Positions 25,964 to 34,731 of a stretch of DNA of 64,000 bases are shown piece after piece. The notes below the pieces were generated by a model that saw nothing but the letters and a program-made list of their open reading frames with translations, made no database searches and was not told the DNA's origin. The DNA comes from CAYRNY01 sp964425755 (GTDB taxonomy: Bacteria; Chloroflexota; Anaerolineae; Aggregatilineales; Aggregatilineaceae), in contig CAYRNY010000001.1 in NCBI GenBank assembly GCA_964425755.1, positions 310,001-374,000 on the forward strand. The letters run 5' to 3'. The position numbers and the translations under genes are program-made. Within the stretch, counting starts at the first letter, position 1, and every line of letters begins with the position of its first letter.

Positions 25964-26098
25964 GGTTATGTGCAGGCCATGCGGTATTTCTTACGCCGTT
26001 TTTACGCGGATTTGGCGCGAATCTTACGCGTGTGTGGTATTCAACACTCGACCATGATTGTGCCAGACGAAGCGTTGACCAGTACGGAGCCGACGACT

Positions 26099-28003
26099 AT
26101 GAGCGAGCAAGCCCCGCCCACCGAAAGCCAGACCTTCACCTTTCAGGCAGAGATCCAGCAGCTCTTAAACATCCTGGTCCACTCGCTGTACACGGACCGC
26201 GATATTTTTCTGCGCGAGTTGATCTCCAACGCGTCCGACGCGCTCAACCGCGTGCAGTTCCAGATGCTGACCGACAAAAACGTCCTGGACCCAGACGCGG
26301 AACTCAAGGTCCAGATCGCGGCCAACAAGGACGACGGCATCCTGACGATCAGCGACACCGGCATCGGGATGAACCGCGACGAGTTGATCGAAAACCTGGG
26401 CACGATCGCCCAGTCCGGCGCGGCGGCGTTCCTCCAGCAGCTACAGGAACAAGGCGCGCAGAACATCCCCGCCACCGACATGATCGGGCAGTTCGGTGTC
26501 GGCTTCTACTCGGTGTTTATGGTCGCGGACAAGGTCGAGGTGACCTCGCGCTCGTACCGGCCCGACGACCAGGCCTGGACCTGGACCTCGGACGGCAGCC
26601 AGACGTTCAGCATCACGCCGGCGGAGAAATCAACACGTGGCACGACGATCACGGTGTACGTCAAGGAAGACGCGCAGGATTTCCTCGAGGAGTGGCGGCT
26701 GCGGGAGATCGTCAAGAAGCACTCTGACTTCATCGCGTTCCCGATCTACGTGGGCGACGAGGTCGCCAACCAGCAAACCGCGCTCTGGCGGCGTCCGGCC
26801 CGCGAGGTCGCAGAAGAGGACTACGCGAATTTCTACCGCCAGTTGACGATGGACTTCAACCCGCCGCTGCTGCACCTGCACGTCCAGGCGGACGCGCCCG
26901 TCCAGTTTTACAGCGTGCTGTTCGTGCCCGAAAAGGCCGATCGCGGCATCCTCGCCACGCGCACCGATCACGGCCTCAAGCTTTACGCGCGCAAAGTGCT
27001 GATCCAGGAATACAACAAGGACTTCCTGCCGAATTACCTGCGCTTCGTGGATGGCGTTGTCGACTCCGAGGACCTGCCGCTGAACGTCGCGCGCGAGTCG
27101 GTCCAGACCACGCGCAAGATCAAGCGCATCGGCGCGTCGCTGAAGGGCAAGCTGCTGGGCGAGTTCGAACGGCTGGCACAGGAAGAGCCGGAGCGCTACG
27201 CGACGTTCTGGCGCGAGTTCGGCGTGTTCATCAAAGAGGGCATCGCCACCGAACCCGCCGACGCCGACCGGCTGGCCGGGCTGTTGCGCTTCCATTCCAC
27301 GCTCAGCGAAACGGACGCGCCCACCGTCAGCCTGGCGGATTACGTCGGGCGCATGCGCGACGACCAGGACGCGATCTACTACATCCTGGCCGACGACACC
27401 GACGCGGTGAAGCACAGCCCGCACCTGGACGCGTTCCAGGCGCGCCAGATCGAAGTGCTGATCATGACCGACACCGTCGACAGCTTCATGCTGATGAACC
27501 TGGCCGAATACGACGGCAAGCCGCTGCAGAACGTCGATGACGCCGACATCGACCTGCCGGACACGGACGACGAAACAGGCGAGGATGCCGAACGCCCGGA
27601 CAAGCTGGACGACGAACCGCTTGAGGCGGTGCGCAAGCGCTTCGCGGACGTGCTGGGCGAGCGCGTGATCGAAGTGCGCGAGTCGAAGGTGCTCAAGCAG
27701 CACCCGGTCCGGCTCGCCGCGCCGGAAGGTCAGCTCGACCGCAACGTACAGCGCGTGTACCGCATGCTGGAGAAGGACTACGACGTTCCGCGAAAGATTC
27801 TGGAGATCAACCCGCGCCACCCGCTGATCCACAACCTCGCCGGTTGGATCGCGGATGACCCAGACGCGCCGATCGTGCCACAGGTGATCGAGCAGCTTTA
27901 TGAAAGCGCGCTGCTGCTCGACGGCCTGCACCCCAACCCGGCCAACATGGTCGGGCGCATCGAAGCGTTGATGGAACAGGCCACGCGGCGTAAACAAACC
28001 TGA
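26099..28003 (+). CDS. htpG: Chaperone HtpG (Hsp90)
   Basis: A 634-residue ATP-dependent Hsp90 chaperone, a full-length homodimer-type protein. The GHKL ATPase domain has LRELISNASDALNR, ISDTGIGMNRDEL and IGQFGVGFYSVFMVAD (nucleotide pocket and lid). The middle domain has RGILATRTDHGLKLYARKVL and LPLNVARESVQ, with the catalytic-loop Arg region. The C-terminal dimerisation domain is complete. The ATG at 26099 has CGGAG 9 nt upstream and gives the family-typical start (SEQAPPTESQTFTFQAEIQQ). An earlier in-frame ATG at 26054 lacks a site. A hairpin terminator follows. Confidence 0.97.
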   Translation: MSEQAPPTESQTFTFQAEIQQLLNILVHSLYTDRDIFLRELISNASDALNRVQFQMLTDKNVLDPDAELKVQIAANKDDGILTISDTGIGMNRDELIENLGTIAQSGAAAFLQQLQEQGAQNIPATDMIGQFGVGFYSVFMVADKVEVTSRSYRPDDQAWTWTSDGSQTFSITPAEKSTRGTTITVYVKEDAQDFLEEWRLREIVKKHSDFIAFPIYVGDEVANQQTALWRRPAREVAEEDYANFYRQLTMDFNPPLLHLHVQADAPVQFYSVLFVPEKADRGILATRTDHGLKLYARKVLIQEYNKDFLPNYLRFVDGVVDSEDLPLNVARESVQTTRKIKRIGASLKGKLLGEFERLAQEEPERYATFWREFGVFIKEGIATEPADADRLAGLLRFHSTLSETDAPTVSLADYVGRMRDDQDAIYYILADDTDAVKHSPHLDAFQARQIEVLIMTDTVDSFMLMNLAEYDGKPLQNVDDADIDLPDTDDETGEDAERPDKLDDEPLEAVRKRFADVLGERVIEVRESKVLKQHPVRLAAPEGQLDRNVQRVYRMLEKDYDVPRKILEINPRHPLIHNLAGWIADDPDAPIVPQVIEQLYESALLLDGLHPNPANMVGRIEALMEQATRRKQT

Positions 28004-28030
28004 AACCGCACGTTCTCACTTCGTGTTACC

Positions 28031-28072
28031 GGGCGGGCCTTCCGCTGTGAAGCGCCCGCCCAGCTTTGTTTC
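28031..28072 (+). terminator. Terminator of htpG
   Basis: GGGCGGGC (28031-28038) pairs with GCCCGCCC (28054-28061). The stem is extended by CTTC/GAAG across a bulged C, and AGCTTTGTTT follows. It starts 28 bp after the htpG stop. Confidence 0.75.
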
Positions 28073-28157
28073 AGTTGCAGATTATTTCACAATATTGACT
28101 ATCGCTATTGTTATGAAATAAATTATAAAAACATTTACGTCGCACCTGGAGGAAAAC

Positions 28158-28454
28158 ATGAAACACATCACACTATTCGTGGTTGTAGTGCTCCTGGCGA
28201 GCGTTGTGCTCACACCCTCACCGGTCCGCGCGGACCCGGATGATCAGGCGTGCTGGGGGCAGGCGTCGGCGGTCTTCGCCCAATTGGGCGAGATGGGATA
28301 TCATTCCAGCACGCAGCCCACACCCCGGATCGGGTTGCGCAACCTGGCGCGCGCGCTGTACGCTGACGGCGTGATCGAAGACGACACGCTGCAGGCGTTG
28401 GGCCAGTTCGTGGTAGCTGAACTGGGGCTGGACGTCAGCGCCTGCGGGAGCTAG
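28158..28454 (+). CDS. Small exported protein of unknown function
   Basis: A 98-residue protein with GGAGG 5 nt before its ATG and a signal peptide (ITLFVVVVLLASVVLTPSPVRA). The mature part of about 70 residues has two cysteines (DQACWG near the start and DVSACGS at the very end) that could form a disulfide. It also has a helical middle (NLARALYADGVIEDDTLQAL). The segment MGYHSSTQPTPRIGLRNLAR is not from a family I know. It has its own terminator. Confidence 0.7.
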   Translation: MKHITLFVVVVLLASVVLTPSPVRADPDDQACWGQASAVFAQLGEMGYHSSTQPTPRIGLRNLARALYADGVIEDDTLQALGQFVVAELGLDVSACGS

Positions 28455-28507
28455 GCTTCACCCCCTGCGGCAACACCAAAGGGCGACAAGCAATAAGCAA
28501 TAATCCA

Positions 28508-28537
28508 GGCGGGCGTTCCGGTAGTGGAGCGCCCGCC
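28508..28537 (+). terminator. Terminator-like hairpin after the small exported protein
   Basis: A 12-bp stem, GGCGGGCGTTCC (28508-28519) with GGAGCGCCCGCC (28526-28537), includes one G-U pair and has a 6-nt loop. It strongly resembles the htpG terminator stem but has no U-tract. Confidence 0.6.
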
Positions 28538-28635
28538 CCGCTATGCGGTATTCTCGCACCGGCTGCGGTATCATTACGCGTTAACGCTATGGTGCGGGCC
28601 GCAGCCCTGCCCAACGCCGACAAGGAGCGCCAACG

Positions 28636-29136
28636 ATGGCTGTACGCGAGATTCTGCTGCTGGGTAACCCGCTGTTGTACGACGTATGCGAGCCGGTGAC
28701 ACAAGACGAACTCGAATCACTCAAACCGGTGGTACAGGACATGCACGACACGCTGATGGACTTCCGCGCACGCTACGGGGCCGGACGCGCGATCGCCGCG
28801 CCACAGATCGGCGTCACCAAGCGCCTGGTCTACATGCACATCGACCGCCCGACCGTGTTCGTCAACCCGGTGCTCGACCAGCTCAGCGACGCGATGTTCG
28901 AGTTTTGGGACGACTGCATGAGCTTCCCCGATCTGCTGGTGCGCGTGCAGCGGCATTACGCCTGCCGCATCACCTACCGCGACCTGGACTGGCAGGAACA
29001 CACGCTGCAGCTTGAAGGCGACCTGTCCGAGCTCTTGCAGCACGAGTGCGATCACCTGGACGGGATTCTCGCCGTCTCCCACGCGGTCGACGCGCAGTCG
29101 TTTTGCCTGCGCAGCCAGCACCACTTCATTGAGTGA
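28636..29136 (+). CDS. def: Peptide deformylase
   Basis: Metal-dependent removal of the N-formyl group from nascent proteins. The 166-residue protein has the three metal-site motifs. Motif 1 is GAGRAIAAPQIGV, motif 2 is WDDCMSFPD (in place of EGCxS; the metal-binding Cys is kept), and motif 3 is LLQHECDHLDG (HExxH with Glu as base). The altered motif 2 and the Arg in motif 1 place it with the divergent type III-like deformylases rather than the housekeeping type I enzyme. AAGGAG lies 8 nt before the ATG. Confidence 0.88.
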   Translation: MAVREILLLGNPLLYDVCEPVTQDELESLKPVVQDMHDTLMDFRARYGAGRAIAAPQIGVTKRLVYMHIDRPTVFVNPVLDQLSDAMFEFWDDCMSFPDLLVRVQRHYACRITYRDLDWQEHTLQLEGDLSELLQHECDHLDGILAVSHAVDAQSFCLRSQHHFIE

Positions 29137-29170
29137 ACCTACAGCACATCCAGCCAAGGACAACACGCCA

Positions 29171-29770
29171 ATGGACGACACGTACAGCTACGAGAAGCTG
29201 CTCGCTGCCGCGCAAGCCGATCCCGCCGACGCCGACTATCACACGCTGCGCATGGCCTACACGCGCGCGGATTCCTACGCGCCATACGCGCGGCACGGCG
29301 ACGCGGTGTTCGCGCTGCGGGCCGCGCTACAGGCCCAGAACATGCAAGCGGCTCTCGCCGCGTGCCAGGACCTGCTGGCCCTTAATTACCTGGACATCGA
29401 AGCGCACATGGCCGCCGACTACGCCCACACCGTGCTGGAAGACCACACCGCCGCCGTGTACCACCGCACGTTTGCCAGGGGGCTGATCGACGCGATCCTC
29501 GCCAGCGGGACCGGGCGCGACTTCGGCAGCGCGTTCATCGTGATCGACACCGCCGAGGAATACGTCGTGCTGCGCGTGATGGGTCTGGCACCCGGCAACC
29601 AGCAACTACGCCAGCACGAGGGACACTGGTTTGATATACTGTACGGGCGGCCAGCCCAGGGGGACCCGCTGCCGGTGTATTTCAACATCGACCTGCCCTA
29701 TAACTGGCTGCAAGCGCAGCAGCGCGAAGGACACGATCACGAGACACAGCACGGAGACAATGACGCATGA
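29171..29770 (+). CDS. DUF4919 family protein
   Basis: A 199-residue cytoplasmic protein with no signal peptide. It starts DDTYSYEKLLAAAQADPADA and continues DYHTLRMAYTRADSYAPY, the typical opening of DUF4919 proteins, followed by TPR-like helices (DAVFALRAALQAQNMQAALA). The C-terminal half, with AFIVIDTAEEYVVLRVMGL and FDILYGRP, is a beta-rich domain. Function is unknown. The next gene overlaps by 4 bp (ATGA), so translation is coupled to the DinB-family protein. AAGGA lies 11 nt before the ATG. Confidence 0.75.
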   Translation: MDDTYSYEKLLAAAQADPADADYHTLRMAYTRADSYAPYARHGDAVFALRAALQAQNMQAALAACQDLLALNYLDIEAHMAADYAHTVLEDHTAAVYHRTFARGLIDAILASGTGRDFGSAFIVIDTAEEYVVLRVMGLAPGNQQLRQHEGHWFDILYGRPAQGDPLPVYFNIDLPYNWLQAQQREGHDHETQHGDNDA

Positions 29771-30282
29771 TCACACTGGACGCCATCCGTTCGCTCTACG
29801 CCTACAACGACGCACAGCACGCCCGCATCTGGGCGAGCATCGACACGCTGAGCGACGCGCAGTTCGTGCAGCACGTCCCCTACAGCATCGGCTCGCTGCG
29901 CAACCACATCGTGCACCTCGCCAGCGTGGACCAACGCTGGCTGGCCCGCGTGACGGGCGCGCCCGTGCCCGACCGGCTGGTTTATGACGACTATCCCACT
30001 CGCGACGCCGCCCGCGCCGTCTGGGACGCCACACGGGAAGACGTCCGCGCTGCGCTGGACCGGCTCACCGAGGCGGACCTGGCGCGCGACCTGACGTACC
30101 AGATCCGGCGCGTGGACCCGCCACAAACGGTGGACACGACCACCGCCGTGTGGCAGATCCTGCTGCAGGTGATCAATCACGGCATAGATCACCGCGCGCA
30201 GATGCTGCGCATCCTGCATGACTTTGGCGCGCCGACCTTCGAGCAAGACTACATCATTCACTTGTGGGACACGGCGCGCTAA
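29767..30282 (+). CDS. DinB/YfiT-family four-helix protein
   Basis: A 171-residue DinB-like four-helix bundle. The metal-binding histidines are in NHIVHLASVDQRWLAR (helix 2) and QVINHGIDHRAQMLRIL (helix 3), matching the three-His site of the family. Members act as thiol-dependent transferases or are of unknown role. It overlaps the DUF4919 gene by 4 bp and converges on glgB. Confidence 0.85.
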   Translation: MITLDAIRSLYAYNDAQHARIWASIDTLSDAQFVQHVPYSIGSLRNHIVHLASVDQRWLARVTGAPVPDRLVYDDYPTRDAARAVWDATREDVRAALDRLTEADLARDLTYQIRRVDPPQTVDTTTAVWQILLQVINHGIDHRAQMLRILHDFGAPTFEQDYIIHLWDTAR

Positions 30283-30313
30283 CGCGCCGCGTAACGGGGA
30301 AATTCTACCGCAC

Positions 30314-30357
30314 GCGGGGGACCGATCGCGCTGACAGGCGAGCGAGCGGTCCCCCGC
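30314..30357. terminator. Hairpin between convergent genes
   Basis: GCGGGGGACCG (30314-30324) pairs with CGGTCCCCCGC (30347-30357), an 11-bp perfect stem between the convergent DinB-family gene and glgB. It probably terminates both, though there is no U-tract on either side. Confidence 0.6.
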
Positions 30358-30364
30358 CCCGCGA

Positions 30365-32566
30365 TCAGCGTTGCAGTTTGAACACAACCATGCCCAGCGG
30401 CGGGACCGTGATGCTCAGGCTCTGGCCGTGCCCGTGCATCCAGATATCGTCGCTGTGCAGCCCGCCGTAGTTGCCGACGTTGCCGCCGCCGTAGATCCCG
30501 GCGTCGCTGTTGAGCAGTTCCGCGTAGTAGCCCGCCACCGGCACGCCGATGCGGTAGTTGTGGCGCGGGACCGGTGTGAAGTTCAGCGCCGCGACCAGGA
30601 AATCATCGCGGTCTTTGGCGTAGCGCAGGTACGTGAACACGCAGTTGTCGGCGTCGTTGGCCTCGATCCACTGGAAGCCCTGCGGCGTGAAGTCCTGCTC
30701 CCACAGCGCGGGCTGCTGCTGGTAGAAATGGTTCAGGTCGCGCACCCAGCGCTGTAACGACTTGTGCGTGTCGAAGTTTTCGAGCAGGTGCCAGTCCAGG
30801 CTGCGCGTCTCGCTCCACTCGCGCCACTGCCCGAACTCCTGCCCCATGAAGATCAGCTTCTTGCCGGGATGTGTGATCTGGTAGCCGAACAGCAGCCGCA
30901 GCGTGGCGAACTTCTGCCACCAGTCGCCCGGAATCTTGTGGATCAGCGAGCCTTTCATGTGCACGACCTCGTCATGCGAAAGCGACAGCACAAAGTTTTC
31001 GCTGAAGGCGTACATCAGTGAAAAGGTCAGGTTGTTGTGGTGCCAGCGGCGGTAGACGGGGTCCTGGCTGATGTACGCCAGCGTGTCGTGCATCCAGCCC
31101 ATGTTCCACTTGAACGTGAAGCCCAACCCGCCGAGATACGTCGGGCGCGACACCATCGGCCACGCGGTCGACTCCTCGGCGATCGTGACGCAGCCGGGGC
31201 ACTGCTCGTGGATCACGACGTTGGCTTCCTGCATGAACTGCACCGCCGCCAGGTTTTCGCTGCCGCCGTATTCGTTCGGGAGCCACTCGCCCTCTTTGCG
31301 CCCGAAGTTAAGGTACAGCATCGAGGAGACGGCATCCACGCGCAACCCGTCGATGTGGTATTTCTTCAGCCAGAACAGCGCGTTGCTGGTCAGGAAGTTG
31401 CGCACCTCGTTACGCCCGTAGTTGAAGATGTACGTGCCCCAGTCGGGATGCTCGCCCAGGCGCGGATCGGCGTGCTCGTACAGGTGCGTGCCGTCGAAGA
31501 AGCTGAGCGCGTGCCCGTCCTTCGGGAAATGCGCGGGGACCCAGTCCAGCAGCACGCCGATCCCGGCCTGGTGGAACGCGTCGACCAGGTACATCAATTC
31601 GCGCGGCGTGCCGAAGCGGCTGGTCGCGGCGAAGTAACCCGTCACCTGGTAACCCCACGACATGTCGAGCGGGTGCTCCGCGATCGGCATCAACTCGACG
31701 TGCGTATAGCCCATATCCTTGACATACGTCACCAGGTCGTCGGCCAGCTCGGTATAGGTCAGCCACTCCAACCCGTCGGTTTTGCGCTTCCACGAGCCGA
31801 GATGCACCTCGTAGATGTTCATCGGCTGCTCAAGCGGGTTGGCGGACGCGCGCGCGTTCATCCAGTCGTCGTCGTCCCATTCGTAGGTATCGAGATCGAC
31901 CACGATCGAGGCCGTGCGCGGGCGCATCTCCGTGAACACGCCGTAAGGATCGGTCTTCTCGGCGTGATAGCTCGCCGCGCGCGAGCGCAGGTCGAACTTG
32001 TAGAGCGTCCACTCTTCCAGGCCGGGGATGAACAGCTCCCAGATCCCCGCATCCACGTGCAGGCGCATCGGGTGAACGCGCGCATCCCAGCGATTGAACG
32101 GCCCGATCACGCTGACGCGGTAGGCGTTCGGCGCCCACACCGCGAACTGCACGCCCTTGACGCCGTCAACCTCGGCCAGGTGCGCGCCCATGCGCTCGTA
32201 GCTGTTCCAGTGGCGGCCCTGGCTGAGCAGGTACAGGTCGTATTCCGTCAGCAGCGGGTCGAAGCGGTACGGGTCGTGAAACGCGAACGGCTCGCCCTCG
32301 TCGGGCTGCTCGACGTAGTGGTAGGCAAAGCCCGGCCACACTCCCGGCAGCGTCAGCTCGAAAAAGCCACCGTCGTTCTGGCGCGTCATCGCGTGGCGCT
32401 CCTCGGTCGCCTCGTCTACTACATACAGCACGCTGGCCGTTGGACGGAACGCGCGGATCGACACGTGCTCGCCATCGACCGCGTGCGGGCCGAGCACACT
32501 GAAAGGGTCGCCATGTTCGCCGTTTAACAAACTGCGGATCGCGTCGGGGTGAATCTCAGAGGTCAT
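30365..32566 (-). CDS. glgB: 1,4-alpha-glucan branching enzyme
   Basis: Introduces alpha-1,6 branches into glycogen (GH13_9). The 733-residue protein has an N-terminal CBM48-type module (about 110-220: LAEVDGVKGVQFAVWAPNAY) and the catalytic barrel with conserved blocks DWVPAHFPKD, GLRVDAVSSMLYL (catalytic Asp), TIAEESTAWP (catalytic Glu) and LSLSHDEVVH. A C-terminal all-beta domain follows. GGAGAG precedes the ATG. No other glycogen gene is adjacent. The divergent arsC-hisS operon starts about 85 bp upstream. Confidence 0.96.
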   Translation of the reverse strand: MTSEIHPDAIRSLLNGEHGDPFSVLGPHAVDGEHVSIRAFRPTASVLYVVDEATEERHAMTRQNDGGFFELTLPGVWPGFAYHYVEQPDEGEPFAFHDPYRFDPLLTEYDLYLLSQGRHWNSYERMGAHLAEVDGVKGVQFAVWAPNAYRVSVIGPFNRWDARVHPMRLHVDAGIWELFIPGLEEWTLYKFDLRSRAASYHAEKTDPYGVFTEMRPRTASIVVDLDTYEWDDDDWMNARASANPLEQPMNIYEVHLGSWKRKTDGLEWLTYTELADDLVTYVKDMGYTHVELMPIAEHPLDMSWGYQVTGYFAATSRFGTPRELMYLVDAFHQAGIGVLLDWVPAHFPKDGHALSFFDGTHLYEHADPRLGEHPDWGTYIFNYGRNEVRNFLTSNALFWLKKYHIDGLRVDAVSSMLYLNFGRKEGEWLPNEYGGSENLAAVQFMQEANVVIHEQCPGCVTIAEESTAWPMVSRPTYLGGLGFTFKWNMGWMHDTLAYISQDPVYRRWHHNNLTFSLMYAFSENFVLSLSHDEVVHMKGSLIHKIPGDWWQKFATLRLLFGYQITHPGKKLIFMGQEFGQWREWSETRSLDWHLLENFDTHKSLQRWVRDLNHFYQQQPALWEQDFTPQGFQWIEANDADNCVFTYLRYAKDRDDFLVAALNFTPVPRHNYRIGVPVAGYYAELLNSDAGIYGGGNVGNYGGLHSDDIWMHGHGQSLSITVPPLGMVVFKLQR

Positions 32567-32650
32567 AAATGGGTTTCTCTCCGGTTAAGCTGCCAGGGCA
32601 AGTATACCGCTTTCGCCGCGCATGTGTCGAGGGATAAGCTGGCACAATGG

Positions 32651-32679
32651 TTGCAATCGCCGGTAGCGGTTGCTATAAT
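32651..32679 (+). promoter_or_regulatory. Promoter of the his-leader/arsC/hisS operon
   Basis: TTGCAA (32651-32656) and a perfect TATAAT (32674-32679) are 17 bp apart. The expected start lies near 32686, about 38 nt before the leader-peptide ATG. Confidence 0.8.
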
Positions 32680-32723
32680 GCCGGTTACCGGATCAAATGT
32701 CCGAGGGCAACAGGAGACACACC

Positions 32724-32771
32724 ATGCAGCCGCAGCGCACGCACCATCATCACAGCGCGAATACCGGGTAA
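32724..32771 (+). CDS. Histidine-rich leader peptide (attenuator)
   Basis: A 15-codon frame, MQPQRTHHHHSANTG, with AGGAGA 7 nt upstream and four consecutive His codons (32742-32753). It lies between a sigma-70 promoter and an intrinsic terminator, upstream of arsC-hisS. This is the layout of the classic hisL leader of enteric his operons, but here the controlled gene is histidyl-tRNA synthetase. Shortage of charged tRNA-His would stall the ribosome on the His codons, free the segment near 32781 and prevent the terminator. A ribosome that reaches the stop at 32769-32771 would cover that segment and allow termination. The mechanism is inferred; the sequence layout is direct. Confidence 0.8.
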   Translation: MQPQRTHHHHSANTG

Positions 32772-32800
32772 TTTCGGCGACCAACGGCATCGCATGGAGC

Positions 32801-32830
32801 AGCGTGGGCAGTGGGCGCCACGCTTTTTTT
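32801..32830 (+). terminator. Attenuator terminator upstream of arsC-hisS
   Basis: AGCGTGG (32801-32807) pairs with CCACGCT (32818-32824), followed by a run of seven T (32824-32830). It lies 30 nt after the leader-peptide stop and 77 nt before arsC. A competing pairing is possible between CCAACG (32781-32786) and 32803-32807 with one bulge, which would open the terminator. Confidence 0.85.
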
Positions 32831-32907
32831 GTGCCTGGGCATCATGATCGCGGCGCTATACACGGGGATGGGATCATCGACGTTGTTAGACCACTGAGGA
32901 GCATCGC

Positions 32908-33324
32908 ATGCCACACAAACAACGGGTCTTGATCCTCTGCACGGGCAATTCGGCACGCTCGCAGCTTGCAGAAGGGCTGCTACGTGACCGCGCCGGCGAC
33001 CGCTTCGAGGTCTTCAGCGCGGGCAGCGACCCCTCCGGGCGCGTGCTGCCGGGCGCGATCCAGGCGCTGGACGAGATCGGCATCGACATCAGCGGCGCGC
33101 GCTCGAAACACATGCAGGAGTTCTTCGGGCAGGCGTTCGACTACGTGCTGACGGTGTGCGACCACGCGGCAGAAAACTGCCCGGTGTTCCCCGGCCCCGG
33201 CGTGCGCCACCACCGCAACTTCACCGATCCGGCCCGCTATGACGGCGACGAGCAGTTGCAGGTGTTCCGCCGCGTGCGGGATGAGCTCGACGCCTGGCTG
33301 AAAGAGTTGTTCGATATCGCGTGA
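32908..33324 (+). CDS. arsC: Arsenate reductase, thioredoxin-coupled LMW-phosphatase type
   Basis: A 138-residue protein of the low-molecular-weight phosphatase fold. It has the P-loop CTGNSARSQ (Cys11) and the two further catalytic cysteines in VCDHAAENC (Cys84 and Cys91). The seven-residue spacing and positions match the Staphylococcus pI258-type ArsC relay, which uses thioredoxin. It reduces arsenate to arsenite. GAGGAG lies 7 nt before the ATG. No ars transporter or ArsR gene is near. It is the first gene after the histidine attenuator and is 61 bp upstream of hisS, an unusual pairing. Confidence 0.88.
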   Translation: MPHKQRVLILCTGNSARSQLAEGLLRDRAGDRFEVFSAGSDPSGRVLPGAIQALDEIGIDISGARSKHMQEFFGQAFDYVLTVCDHAAENCPVFPGPGVRHHRNFTDPARYDGDEQLQVFRRVRDELDAWLKELFDIA

Positions 33325-33385
33325 TCGTTACCGCGCCGTGACGCCTCACGCACCGGCAAAACACTGGACTGAAGGAGTAGAAGCG

Positions 33386-34729
33386 ATGGCAAAAATCGAT
33401 ACGCGCCTGCCGAAAGGGATGCGCGATTTCCTGCCGGGAGAAGTGATCAAGCGCGAATACGTGATCGGCATCATCACCGAGATTTTCCAGACGTTTGGGT
33501 TCGAGCCGATCTACACCCCCGCGCTGGAAATGCTCGACACGCTGTTGGGAAAATCCGGCGAGGAAGCGGATAAGCTGATCTTCCACGCCCAACACCCCGG
33601 CGGCAAGGAAGAACTCGCGCTGCGCTACGACCTGACCGTGCCGCTGGCGCGCTACGTGGCGATGCACGAGCACGACCTGAACACCCCCTTCCGGCGCTAT
33701 CACATCGCCCCGGTCTGGCGCGGCGATCGCCCGCAAAAGGGCCGCTACCGCGAGTTTTTCCAGTGCGACGTGGATATCGTCGGCGTGAAGAGCATGGCAG
33801 CGGACGCGGAGATCGTCAGCCTGCTGGTTACGGCGCTGGGCCGGCTGGGGTTTGAGGACTTCACGGTCCACATCAACAACCGCAAAATCCTGACCGGCAT
33901 CGGCGCGTATGCCGGGGTGCCGGACGCGCAGCTTGGCGACCTGTATCGCAGCATCGACAAGCTGGACAAGATCGGGCTGGACGGCGTCAAGCAGGAACTC
34001 GCGGCGAGCGGCATCTCCGGCGACGTGATCGGGCGCATGATGGACCTGCTGCAACTGCGCAGCGGCGGCCTTGAGGCGCTGGGCCAGGTTCGCGAGCAGT
34101 TGCGGGATGTCCCGGTCGCGGTCGAAGGCATCATCGAGTTGCAGCAGATGGCCGAGTACCTCGGCGCGATGGGCGTGCCGGAAAGCCGGTTCACGGTCGA
34201 CCTAGCGATGGTGCGCGGGCTGGGCTACTACACCGGCCCGGTCTACGAGACCTACATCACCAAGCCCGACAACCTCGGCAGCGTGACCGGTGGCGGGCGT
34301 TACGACGAGCTGATCGGCCTGTTCCGCAAGCAGAGCATGCCGACCACCGGCGCCAGCCTGGGCATCGAGCGCATCATCGACCTGATGGACCTGCTGAACC
34401 TGTACCCGCCGGAACTCAGCGGGACGGTGGTGCAGGCGCTCGTCACCGTGTTCGACCAGCAGACACAGGCCGCGTCGCTGGCCCTGGCGAACGAACTCCG
34501 CGCGGCGGGCATCCGCACCGAAGCGTACATGAACCCCAGGCGCAACATCGGCAAGCAGGTGCAGTACGCGGACCGTAAGGGCGCGCAGATCGTCGCGTTC
34601 CTGGGCGAGAACGAGATCAAGGCCGGGCAGGTGTCGCTCAAGCGGCTGCGCGACGGGCACGAGGTCACCGTCGCGCGAGAGCACGCAGCGCAGGCGGTGC
34701 GCGATCTGCTGGCGGGCAAGGCGGTCTGA
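33386..34729 (+). CDS. hisS: Histidyl-tRNA synthetase
   Basis: Charges tRNA-His (class II synthetase). The 447-residue protein starts MAKIDTRLPKGMRDFLPGE. Motif 2 is FRRYHIAPVWRGDRPQKGRYREF, read across the FQCDVDIVG segment. The histidine-specific loops are RGLGYYTGPVYETY and GGGRYDELIGLF, and motif 3 is TGASLGIERIIDLM. The anticodon-binding domain covers about residues 340-447. AAGGAG lies 8 nt before the ATG. It is expected to share the leader-peptide attenuator with arsC. Confidence 0.96.
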   Translation: MAKIDTRLPKGMRDFLPGEVIKREYVIGIITEIFQTFGFEPIYTPALEMLDTLLGKSGEEADKLIFHAQHPGGKEELALRYDLTVPLARYVAMHEHDLNTPFRRYHIAPVWRGDRPQKGRYREFFQCDVDIVGVKSMAADAEIVSLLVTALGRLGFEDFTVHINNRKILTGIGAYAGVPDAQLGDLYRSIDKLDKIGLDGVKQELAASGISGDVIGRMMDLLQLRSGGLEALGQVREQLRDVPVAVEGIIELQQMAEYLGAMGVPESRFTVDLAMVRGLGYYTGPVYETYITKPDNLGSVTGGGRYDELIGLFRKQSMPTTGASLGIERIIDLMDLLNLYPPELSGTVVQALVTVFDQQTQAASLALANELRAAGIRTEAYMNPRRNIGKQVQYADRKGAQIVAFLGENEIKAGQVSLKRLRDGHEVTVAREHAAQAVRDLLAGKAV

Positions 34730-34731
34730 GG

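Noticed and set aside
26054..26098. An earlier ATG start for htpG
   Set aside because: No ribosome site precedes it; ATG 26099 has CGGAG at a good distance and gives the family-typical N-terminus.
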